A stretch of DNA of 64,000 nucleotides from Thermoplasmatota archaeon (GTDB taxonomy: Archaea > Thermoplasmatota > JAKEGO01): positions 1 to 64,000 of the forward strand of contig JANQNK010000004.1 in NCBI GenBank assembly GCA_028279595.1, written 5' to 3'. The notes beneath the pieces are model-generated. The model saw only the letters and a program-made list of their open reading frames with translations. It did not search any database and was not told where the DNA came from. Position numbers and translations under genes: made by a program. Of this stretch, positions 28,601-40,600 are shown in pieces (the first letter of the stretch is position 1; every line of letters begins with the position of its first letter).

Positions 28601-31600
28601 TATAGGCGCCGTACCACAACAGGACGACGGAAACACCATGGTCATCGATCAGCGTGTCGATGTCATCACCGTCAAGGTCCCAGGAGTTGACGACGACGAT
28701 GATCTCGTAGGCCGAGAGGTTCGTCACGTCGGCGCTGTCATCGTCGATCAGCTCGACCCGGAAGTTGTTCTCGGAGAGGAGGAACACTGCGGCGTGTTCG
28801 CCCTGCGACAAGGCCGCCGGATGATCCACGACGAGCGCGACCACCGGTAGGTTGGTCCTGAAGATGGGTGTCTTGTTGATCAACCCGTCGCCGTCGGTCG
28901 CCTCGATGTAGTAATAGACCCTGTCATCGACGGTGACCGTATCGATCGTGGCGGACCAGGTGTCCACCGATGATGTCATCGCGGCGCTCGTCCATGTCTC
29001 CATGTCCGTGGAACTGAAGAGTGTTGCACCATTCACACCGTCGCTATCCGTTATCTCTGCGGATATGACGATGTCGTTCCCGCTCGGTGTCTCGATGATG
29101 TCCGTGATCACCGGAGGACGGTTGGCGAAATAGGTGGTATACGATGACATCGGCGAACGTGCCGTGTTCATAGCCATGTCCGCCGTCTCCACATAGTATT
29201 CGACATCGATCTCGTCGTATGACGGCGGAATGTACGCGCGGTAGTTCACGGTCGGTTCGGTCATGTACTCGATGACCGTGATCTCCGAAACGACGGCATT
29301 GATCCCGGTCAGGGACTCGAAGACCAGGGTCATGTTCCCGTCGGAGTACGAATCCATCGGTACGGGAAGCCGGTAATTGTTCGGCTTGTACTCGGGCAAT
29401 GATATGGGCCCGTGGACGACGTAACTCCCCGACAGGAGGCGCTGGGTCCTCTCCTCGCCAGCGTTCTGCAGGTAGGTGACCTCGACGACGTAATGATCGT
29501 CGGGATCTACGGGGAACCGGTAGATCACCTGGGAGTCATGGCTCCTGACGGTCCTTTCGGCCTTGGTCGTATGAGGCCAAAGTGCCTTCCATAGGGATAC
29601 GGGATCCCCCTGCACGAGGTATTCCTCGTCGACAAGACCGCAGTCCGCGTAATGCAGGACCGATCCGTTCTCGTTGACGTTCTCGTACATCCTCACACGG
29701 GTCTCAGTGCCCGTCGCGTTGTGGACGAGGTAGGCCCCCAGGACGTCGCCGCCCGATATGTCGGCCTCTATCGGTATATAGTCATAGGCGTTGCGGTCCG
29801 TGCCGTATTCGGTGTGATCGTCGATCGAGGGTGCCGACAAATCGATGTCGACAGTGAAGACCTCCGTTGTGTTGACGTTCCCTGCCAGGTCCTCGACCTC
29901 TATGTAATAGTACAACGTACCGCCGGAGGCGCCGGGTATCCGTGCGATGAGATCTCTCGGCACGCCGGAGGACGTGATCGACTGATAGCTGTGGCCAGTC
30001 GTGTAGAAGTAGTTCGTTTCCTCGGGTGTACCGTTCCCGGTGAAGTTGTAGACGTGCAGCCAGTTGTAGTTGTTGTCCGCGTACACGACCTCGACCTCAC
30101 CGTCGCTGTCGAAGTCTCCCCAGTGGGGGACACGGAGCGAGTGGAAACTGGAGGTCCGGTATGATATTATGTCATCGACGACGATCAGCTCGTCCTCGTA
30201 GTCGCTCTCGTCGTAGAATTCATAGACCGTAGTGTTGAAGAAGTACACTGTCGGACCCGAGGGTGGTACATACCAGTCCTCGTACCCGTACACCGCGACC
30301 TCGTTCCTGCCGTCGCCGTCGTAGTCCCAGACATCGCTGACGTATATGTAGTACCCGAGGTCGCCGCTCTGATATTCGAGCTCGATCCCGTCCATGCCGA
30401 TCTCGTAGATGTGGAGCTGGCGGTACGTCCCGACGATTATCTCGTTCAGGCCATCGCCATCAAGGTCGCCGATCTCCATGTACTGGAAGTCGATATCGTC
30501 CGAATACCAGACCAGTTCAAGCACTCCCTCGACCAGGTCGTAGACCTCGAAACGGTACCAATCCCTCCCGATGATTATCTCCTCCGCCGGATCGTCATCG
30601 ATGTTCACCAGTTCCATGTCCCGCGGGTAGATGGAGGTCCTGAACATGTACTTCAGTTGGTAATCGTAGCCCGCCCATTCGTAGACGTAAATCCGGTCGT
30701 AATAGGCCGGGATCACGATGTCGGGGATCCCGTTCCCGTCGATGTCGCCGACATCGATGGTGAACACAGACGTGTCATAGGAGTGATCCACCTCGTCACC
30801 GAGTGTCGTCTGGAGGTCGTATCCGCTGCCGTTCCACTGGTAGACCTGGGCGAACGTGCCATCGGTGTCGCTGTTCGCGGAGATCAGGTTGGGGACACCG
30901 TCCATGTCGGTGTCCGCGATCGCGTAGGCGGAACCCCTTGTATACAGGTAACCGCCATCGGGGTTGTGCTCGATGCCCCAGGTCTTGTTGATGATGTAAT
31001 TGCCGTAGTACGTACCAAGGACTATCTCGGGTTCACCATCCTCGTCGATGTCGGTGGTGTCGCTCCTTGGCTCGAACTCGACCTCGGTGTAGTTCACTCC
31101 GTCGTAGCCGTAATGGAGCGTGTATCCGTCAAGTCCGAGATTGTCCGATGCGAAGGCTGAAACGTCGATCGGCATATTGGCCGAGGGTACGGTGGGGATG
31201 GACGAGATCGTCCATATGTCGGGGGGAGTGTCGTCGGTCACGTAGTAGTTGCCGATCGATGTGGTCTGGTGGCCGAGTGTGTCGTTCACGATAATGTAGT
31301 AGTACACCCAGGTCGTGTTCCCGGTCGCCGGGATCTCCGCACTGTAGATATCACCCGTGTTGTCCATGATCCCGTACGACCAGTTGTAGGCTGCGTACAC
31401 CTCGATCTCAGCTAGTCCTCCGCCGGCGCCGAAGTAGGAGTCGACATGGAACCTCATGTAGCGAGCGGCTACCGGGTTCAGGTTCGCGGTGTACCAGTTG
31501 ACGATGTCGTCCTCGACAAGTGTCCCGGAGTGGACCACATCGAATTCCACACCGTCCAGGGAGACCGAGAGCCTGAAGTTCCCTGTCGACCTGTCCCAGT

Positions 31601-34600
31601 ATCCAGCATTCCTCGTGTTGAGGAGGTTGACCGTGTCGACGAGGTAGGTCCTGTCGAACTCGAGTTCGAGGTATGCGCCCGAATAGTAATTGGATGTCAA
31701 CCAGTAGTTTTGCTGCGTGGAGCCGTCCTCACCCAGCCCGTCGATCGCCTCCTCGGGGGCGAACTGTGAGCTGTAATAGTCGTTCGCCGTTATCGTGGCG
31801 CCCATCTCGGTCGTCGCGATGTTCCAGGGCGAGGACTGCACGCCGTATATCAACACGGCCTCCTCGATCCCCTGAGAATCGGTGATCGGCACGGATACCG
31901 TGACATCGTCATCGCCGGTCGGGTAGAAGGGATCGGGAACGGGGTCCCCTATCCATGCTGGTGTGTCAAGATAGGCTGTGTATGTGGGTGACATCGCAGT
32001 GTTCCCGGCGAGGTCGATGGCGGTGACGTAATAGGCGACCTCGGTGGCGTTGTACGGTACGTTCGCGTACCACACGCGGAGCGTCACGTCGTAGATGTCC
32101 AGATCCTCGTTCCACATGAAGGAGTTCCCTTCCGGATCCAGTCCGTTCAGGGTCCCGGCAACGATGGCGATGGTGTTCGTCCCGTCGAGTATCGTATCGA
32201 ACGGTACTTCGAAGACGTTGCTGGTCGAACCGACCTCGAGGGTGCCGAGGACATTGCCCGCGGTCCTGTTCGGCTCGTTGAACCATACACCATCGGTGTC
32301 GTGGTCGATACCGCCGGTCGATATCGTGAGGGTCGCCCTGACGATGTCCTCCGGATCGTCAACGTAGACATTGACGTATGCCACGTTGCTGGCGCGGCTA
32401 TCACCGATGTAATGGTCGCCGCTGTTGAGGTGGTCCTCGTACTCCTCGTCGTACGCCATGAAAGCGCCCCAGCTATCGTCCGTTTCGTAAACATCGGCAT
32501 GGAACCCGTATCCGGATATTCCGGTGTCAGAGGTGAACCTGATCAGCAGGACGTCATCATCGACCCAATCCGTCCATAGGTCCTCGTGCCGTCCAGTGAT
32601 GGTCTGGATCAGGTTCTCCGAGCCGTCGTAGATCCTGACCTTGTCCAGTCCCTGCTCGAGCTCGATCTTGGTGAAATGGACCCTTATCGCTCCGACGCCT
32701 GTCTCGGTTATTGTGTACCAGTCATCGACGTTCGAGTCGTAGGGATGTGTCGACTCCACGCCGTATACGTATTGATCGACCCCTGCGCCCGCCATGTCCT
32801 CCATGACCTTCTCACCCGTCCACACATCGTCACCATCGTAGGTGAAATGGAGAGAGACGCTCTGGACGCCCGTGTCGTCGCTCAGGCTGGCCGTGACATC
32901 GATCGGGTCCATTGTGTCGAGCAACGGGGTCGTCGGATATGTCAGGATGTCGTCGATGGCCGGTCCTTCTCCGTCGACGAAGTACGACTGCACGGTCGAG
33001 TTCTCCCATGTGTCGTTGATGGTGTCTTGGGTGACGATGTAGAAGTACGTGGTCGTCGTCATGCCGGCAGGTGGCAGGATCGCCTTGAAGATGAAGGCGT
33101 CGTCGTAGAGTGCCTTGAAATGAGCACCGAGGTCCTCCTGCTGGACTGCCGAATAGTCGTCCCAGTCATAACCCAGATAGCCGTCATCATCGTGGTCTCC
33201 ATCGACGATTATCCCGCCGCCGTGATAGATGAAATGGGACGTTGTCGAGTGCGAGACGAAGGATTTTATGCCCGCGTAGGTCACCCTCCTCAGGACCTCC
33301 TCGAACGTATAGTGGTCGGTAACGACCATGTGGCCGGAGGCTGCCCCGTCGATCACCGAGTCCACATAGTTGTTGTAGCGGTAACCGTCGAAGAACAGTA
33401 TCTCGTTGTCGTAGAAGTCATCGTCGGGCAGATAATTGTTGTAGGAGGCGTACCCACTGTTGTCCGTGTCGTAGGTCCCGGCATAGCCGGCGACCGGCTT
33501 GAGCCCGTAGGTGTACTGCCAGTAGTAGCCCTTGCTCCAGCCGGCGGTCGTCGGGGTCTCCGTGGCAGCCTCGATCACCTCTGCCTGGGTCCAGTTGCCG
33601 TCGCCCATCGTCCCGTTGCTGTCGAAGCTGTACATGATCGAATAGAGAGTGTTGTTGGTCTCGTTCCAGAACCCGAAGCTGACCTGGACCTCCTCCGATG
33701 CGTTGACGTACTCGTCGAGCACCCTGACGTTATAGAATCCCTCGGGTGCCTCGATCACGGGATCCATCGGGAGGTCGTCCCCGGTCCGGGAATTGAAGTA
33801 TACCGAGTAGAACCGGGATGCGGTGTCGTTGGTCGTACCGTTCATCGTCCATGTGATCTGGACAAGGGCGTTGTTCTCCGCATCGTAGGCACGGTCTAGG
33901 TAGTGCCCGAACTGGGTCGCATATCGGAACATATTCCGGGCCTTCCAGGTGCCCTGGGTGTTGTACGGATATCCTACCTCCTGCGCCTCGAGGATGAGGG
34001 TTCCGTCGCCTATGAACCTCTCCAGGGTAACGCCGAATTCGTCCGTGTCGGCCGAATCGACGTAGATCGGGTCGAAATCGTCCGACTCCCAGTTGGTCCA
34101 GTATCCGTTCGTCTCAGAGTAGCTCCATCCGTTGTAGCTCTGTCCGCCGCTGATGTCCGCGAGCGGGTGGTCATCGTCCACCAGAACGACGTTGTCGTTC
34201 CTCCATCCGGAGACGTGGTGGACCCCGAAGACGTCCATGGAGATGGTCGGGCACATGAAGATGAAGACACCACCTTCAGTGACGTAGTCGACTATCGTGT
34301 CCTGAGTATCCTGGTTCCCGATGTCGAACTCCGATGTGGCCTGGATGCCATCCATGATGACGATGTCGTAATCGTCCAGGTCCTCGATGATCGTGGAGGC
34401 CTCGGCATCGTTGTACTGGACGCGTTTTACCGATTGATAGTATCCTGTCGTCCTTGCAGCAAGGTTGTAATCCGTCCTGCTTCCGACCAGGTAGAGGAAT
34501 TTGGGCTTCGGTGAATAGGTGTTGTGGAAGAGGTCGCTCGCAAGAGGTACCCCTGCCTTGACCTCCGACTCCACCACCCATTTGATGGTGTTGTCGGCCG

Positions 34601-37600
34601 AGTATTCTACAACGATTATCGAATCCTCGTCCAAGGCCCGGTCGAATATACCCATGTCGGCGAAGACCTCGGTGAAGTTGACCATCAGCCGGACCTCTGC
34701 GTCCGTCCGGTTCTCCCCGGATGTGTTGATCTTCAATGGCATCCTGTAGCGCAGATTGGTGCTGTACCACGGGCTCTCGCCCTCCATCTCGCTGAGGTCC
34801 GACGAGAATGCCTGGACCAGCAGTGTGCCGTTCTCGATGGCCTTGCCGATGTTCGTCACGTTCACCATTATCTCGACGCCGTCGGCAACATAGTACACGG
34901 TGTCGTTCGCCGCCACGGTCATATGGGCCTCCAGTCCGTCGATCACGAGCGTTGCCGTAATCTGGATGAGGTCCCCGGTCTCGGTGTCCTTGGCGTTGAT
35001 GAGGGTGAAGTACTCGCCCGAAAGGGCCTGGTCGAAGATGTCGTATCCGAAGGTGATGTTCTCGTCGGCCATTATCGAACCGTTCTCCTCCATCCTCGTG
35101 AACCTCTGGTAGTGCGGATCGAAGATGTCGAGACTGAAGGTGTAGTTGGTATCGACACCGCCGTCGTTCCTCAACATGACGTCCAGGGTATCCTCGATGC
35201 TGAAGGAGAGGTTTGCCAGGTGGAGTTCGAGCTGCGAGGACGGTATCGTGAACTGGAACTCGTGATAGGCCGTTTCGTTCTGGGTGACGGTTACGTTGAT
35301 GAGGTGGGCGCCAGCCATGAGATATGTCGGAAGGGCGAAGACGGCCGACTGAGTGCTTCCATCTCCCGAGTCCAACAGCACGTTGTAGGCATCGCTGTCT
35401 CCGGTCTCGGGGATCGATATGACGATGTCAAGGTTCTGCTGCCATACTCCGGAATCGGTGATATTGAGGGTGTATCCAAGGTCCTCGCGGATGCGGTAGG
35501 AGGGCTTGTCCAGGTCGACGGTCAGGGCGTACCTGTTGGGGAGATCCACCCGTCCGGTCAGGGAACGGACGTCCCACAGCACCTCGTAGGCGAGGTAGTA
35601 CGTCCCGAAAACAGGCTCCGGCACGGTGATGTTGATCTCCTTCGATATCTCTCCATAGGCTGGTATTCCGAAGGAGCTGTTGACCATGGCGAGCTCGACG
35701 TCGTATGGATCGAACAGCTTGACGGAGAGCTTCGCGCCGGTCGCCGGGAGGGGACTATCGTTAGAGATGTAGACAGTGAACGTGTTGTTGGTGTTCGGAA
35801 CGATCGGATCCGGCAGGTCGACCTTCCGGACGAGGAGCTTCGGTCCGACCTCGATGAACTTGCGGTCCAGGGTCTGTTGACGAGATCCGCTGAACAGTCG
35901 TGCGCGGACCATGTACTGGCCGAACTGCATCGGGGCCGTCATGTCGTAATACTTGATCTCAGTCGAGTGGGCGGGCACTGTGATGTATGTAGTCGCCGAG
36001 CTGTAGGTCGTCTGCTGCAATCCGTCAAGGATGTCGAGGTATATCGTGTAGCTGAGTTCGTTGGCGTTCGGATTGTAAACGGACATGCTTACATTGATGG
36101 TCTCGTTCGGAGCGTAGTCGTCAAGGTTCGTGATGATATTGATTATGCTGGCTTGGCCTTTCAGTACGCCGTACCGGCGCTCTATGAAGGCGATCTGGTC
36201 CCCTGACCAATCGGATCCGGTGTACAGATAGGAGACCGTTCTGAAATCCCACTGCGAGGTCGCAAAGCGTTCCGTGTACTCGCCATAGGAGTTCGGGGCG
36301 ATGTTGACGTTCACCTTGTGGTACCAACCGTTTGCAGCGCCGCCGTAACCCCACCATAGGACGTGGCCCCTGCCCCACACACCGAACTTGACGCTGCCAT
36401 TGAACCAGGTGTCCTCGTGGTTGTTGATGAAGAACGTGACGAACCCAGGTTCGCCTCCGTCATCGTCGGGGCTTCCGTACGAACCTGTGACGTAGTAGTA
36501 GTTCTTGTCGAAGACCACCCAGAAGTCCACACCTTCCGGTATCACCTTCTTCAATGATTCGTTGAAGTCGCTTAGAGCAAAGGCATCGACGTCGTTCACG
36601 ACCGTGATGTTGTGGAACCCGTTATCGGCTCCGATGTAGTCGACCCGGTAGACACCGTGATCGTCGTATCCGGCGAGGTCGTTGAAACTCCCACCGACAG
36701 CTTTCACGCAATCTACGACCGTGCCGTTCGGTCCGATGATTATGGCGTACTCCGCTTCCATACCGGTCGAGTTCATCTCGAGCGGTATCGGGGTCTCGGG
36801 CTCGATCGTCTCTACGCTCGATGGTTCCGGCACCATGAGATAGGAGAGCATCGCGTCGAGGATCTCGATCTCGTCCGAGGTCCCGGACCCGAAGACCATC
36901 GCGAAGTCAGGATACATCGTCGTGGCCATGATGTACCCGTTCCCGTATGGATACATGACCATGGCCGGCATCTTGTTCGCGGCCCTGGTCAGCAGAACGG
37001 TGGCGTTCGTCGGCCAATCCATGAAGAAGCCGTCGATGTTCAGATCGAGGTAGACCTCGCCCTTGGAGTTCGGGGCCTTGACCTGGGACATCGGAGAGAA
37101 GACCGGATTGTAGTTCTCGATGTAGACGGAGCCGAGGAGACAGTTCTGGTCCTCCTGGTAGCCGTACCCGTCGAGTCCGCCGGGGAGTCCGGCCCACTCG
37201 TATCCGTACTGCTGGGTCATCGCAAGGATGTTCCCGCCGTTCTCGAGGAAGAGTTCGAGCTTCAATCTGACGATGTCCGATCCGCCGGAGGGATCGGTGA
37301 GGTCGTAAAGACCGCCCGAGGGGACGACAAGGACCTTCAGTTCGTTGAGCTCATTGATTGTTATGGTTCCGAGGTCCACGAATCGAGCATCGCGTCCCGT
37401 GCTGTTTATCAGCGTCATCATCTCGTTCGGGAATCCCTTGTCAACGATGCCGATCTCGGATTCCGGGGCATCCGTTGAGGTCACGTTGACCACATTGCTC
37501 CCGAGGACGAATACGTCGTCCGGATTGTAGGGCGGACAGTCCTTGGGGTCCTTGCATGGATCACAATTCGGCTGGTATGGGTCCTCGCAACACCATCGCT

Positions 37601-40600
37601 CCTTGTAATCCTGGATATGGCTACATTTATCACGTCGGCATTTCTTGTCGTCTGGGTTGATACAACATTTCTTGTTGTCACCTTCCAGCTCGTCGCAGCA
37701 CTGGCCGGTCTCGGGGTTCGGATCCTTGCACTCATCGCACTTGATCTTCATCCTGACCGTGTGTTTGGGGCGTTTACTGTCGTCGGTGGTCCTCTGGAAG
37801 ATGCAGCCGTACTTGTCGACCACCTTCATCTCGTAGTTCTTGGTCTCGCCGGCCGGTATCGTGACACGGTGCGTCCCCTTCCAGACGTCTGTATCCACGT
37901 ATTCGGCGGGATCGAGCTTTTCGATGATGGCGGTGAAGACCACGCCGCCATCCTCCTTAAGGGACACCTCTATCCCTTTACTTGGAACGGTACCGAGATT
38001 GTAGACCTCCATGTTTATGTCGTAGACACACGGTTCGTTGTTCTCACCGCCCGAGACCTTGACGGCCCGTATCTTCGCCCTGGGTTTGACCTCGCATTTT
38101 CGACCTTTGTCGGCAATGTAATCAATGAGCTTCCCGACCTGGGGACATATCAACTTGTTGCCGAGCCACCGGGCAGCGTAGAACGTGATCCTGTAGATCA
38201 GTGGAGCCGTCGCCGCGCCGATCCCAACCGTTAGTCCGGTGACGCCGGTGACCATGATGTTCCCGAGGGTAGCGTCGGCGATCAACCCTATGATCTCACC
38301 GCAGGCCCAGTCGAAGACTATCGTTAGGAACAGGCGTATACAACACCAGATGTACGTGGCGACGTTGAGCGCGGTCGCTGCCGATCCGAGGACACATTCG
38401 ACGAAACGCCAAACTTGGATTATGGCTTTCGCTATCTTTGGTATCAGGTCCAGCGGGATACCGAGTACGTCTCCGATCGGGCCCAGGATCTCAGCTGCGA
38501 AATCGAGAGCGCCCTCGATGGTATTACGGAACCATTCGAGACCTTCCCTCTCGCCTCTCCAGAGCTTTCGGAAGTTGTTCAGGACCTCCTGGACCTTTGC
38601 CTTTGCCTTGTAATACAGGTTCTTGATGATCGATACTGCCTTGATGCCCAGTTGCTTGGCGATGGGCTTTATCACCTTCCATTGCTCAACGATCCAATCC
38701 TTGATGTCGCCCGCAAGGGCCCAAAGGTCCTTGATCACCTTGATGAACCAGATGGCGTGCTGGTATTGGGTCGACAGAACGATGTTGGCGACGGCGCCGG
38801 TCTCAGGATCGACTATCCTGAAGGCGTAATAGAGCACACCGTCGACGATTATGCCGGCAGCGATGATGTCGACCTCGTATCCAAGGTCGATCGCATCCAT
38901 TATCCTCTCTAGGACCTGAGAGGGAAGCGTGACGTTCGCCAGTACTTCTTCGTAGTTGTCGGGCGTGATGTGAATTACCGCAATCCCAACCTGCGAGGCT
39001 ATCCCGAGCAGGTCCTCGTAACTCACGGCCCGGGTCTCGTTGAAGATGATGGCACCGACCATCGACTCGATGTAGGACGAGTATTCGCCCGAGTTCAGGG
39101 TGAACAGATAGTCGGCCGTGACCGGGTCCCGCTGCTCCGGGCGGAAGCTCGCCTGGACGGGATCCCTGAGCAGGTCCAGCGAGTACAACGGTGCGAAGAC
39201 AAGAGGTGCCCCGAATCCGAAATAACCGCCGCTGTTGGCGATGACCGCCGATGGGCCTGGGCGCCACCACCATCCGAGGAGGTCCGCAGCCTCGGTGTCG
39301 TAGCTCTCAGCGACCCAGACGTGGAGCATCGTTGCGGCCATCTCGAGATAGGCGTCTGTGGCGTCAGAGAGGGAGGCGTTCTCGACATCCCCGTGGTTCT
39401 CGAGTCGGAAGTTGAGGGTCCTACCGTTCATCTTTCCAACGTCGAAGCTGACCACGGAATCCGCACCGGCCACCGATACGGAGTTGGTGGTGTCCTCGCC
39501 CCAGGGCGCAGTGAATGTGATTGTGAGGTCGAGCGTATCACCGCCGTGGAGCACCATCGACGAGGTATCGATGGTCCTGGCGTTCATTTCGAGTGCCGGG
39601 GTGTAGCCTATCAGGAAGGGGGGAGCATCCCTGCCCATCTCGTCGATCAGGTCCTGACCGGTAGAGGTCGGCTCATACCTGATGTGCATCGGGAATGTGG
39701 CCATTCGCCCGGCGAAGCCGGAATAGCCCACCACGGAGGTGCCGTTATCCTTCAAAGTGACCGTGATCGTATGGCGCAGCGCGGTCGGGACCTCGGCGTA
39801 GTTGTCCGCTCTGGCCGTTACCGTATAGTTGAGACCTGTCGGGAACGCTGTCCTGTTGGAGACATCGGGCTCCTCGTAGGCGCTGAAGTTGGCGGCCCCC
39901 GAAACATAGGTAGTGCCGTCACTGACGAAGGTTCCGTTGATGGCCTCGAGGTCCTCGAAGTTCCATGACGGGTCCATCTCGACCCACTCCCCGTCCACCC
40001 AGGCCGCAACCCAGTGGTGCTCGAATATGATATCCGAGCCCATCATGTCGGCGGGTATCCCGCAGGACCGGAGGATAGCGGTCGCATTCTCCTGGGTATC
40101 GGTCCGCAGCCAATCTGCGACGTCGGCCCAGGGCGCTCGAACAGTACCGAAGACATACCGGCTGGCCACGTCCCTCTCGCGGAGCATGGCGATCAGTAGT
40201 GACGCCTGGTCGACATCGTTGCCGGACCTCTGCATAAGGGTCTGGTCCGCTCCCTTGAGCGACCCGAGGTACGGCTCATAGGCCACACCCTCGAGGACCC
40301 ACCAGAAGAGCTTCTCGACATCCATCGAGTTGGCCTTCTGATACACGGACTCGGATGACCAAGCATCCTTGGTCTCGTTCAGGTCCGCAGCCGTAGTGCT
40401 GACCGGCAGCGCGCTCGTGTCCATCACCGGTTGGTCCCCTCCATCGAGCTCGATGGTGAAATGTGACAGGGGATCGAGGTCAACACCCGAATCGGGGTCG
40501 GCGACGGTCGCTTCGTACACGACGTCCAGGACGTCCTGTATCTCAGCCTGATAGTTGCGGATGGATCGGAGTACCGCAACTTCACTGATGTCCTCGGGCC

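Noticed and set aside
24600-28860. Active glutamine amidotransferase domains in the giant protein
   Set aside because: No Cys at the elbow position in any of the seven copies; they are at most related in fold.
34524-36206. A 560-codon frame on the strand opposite the giant gene, and several other long frames opposite it (for example 32586-33899)
   Set aside because: They lie antisense to the giant gene, follow its codon bias in mirror image, have no ribosome sites or known motifs, and give low-complexity Val/Asp-rich products.
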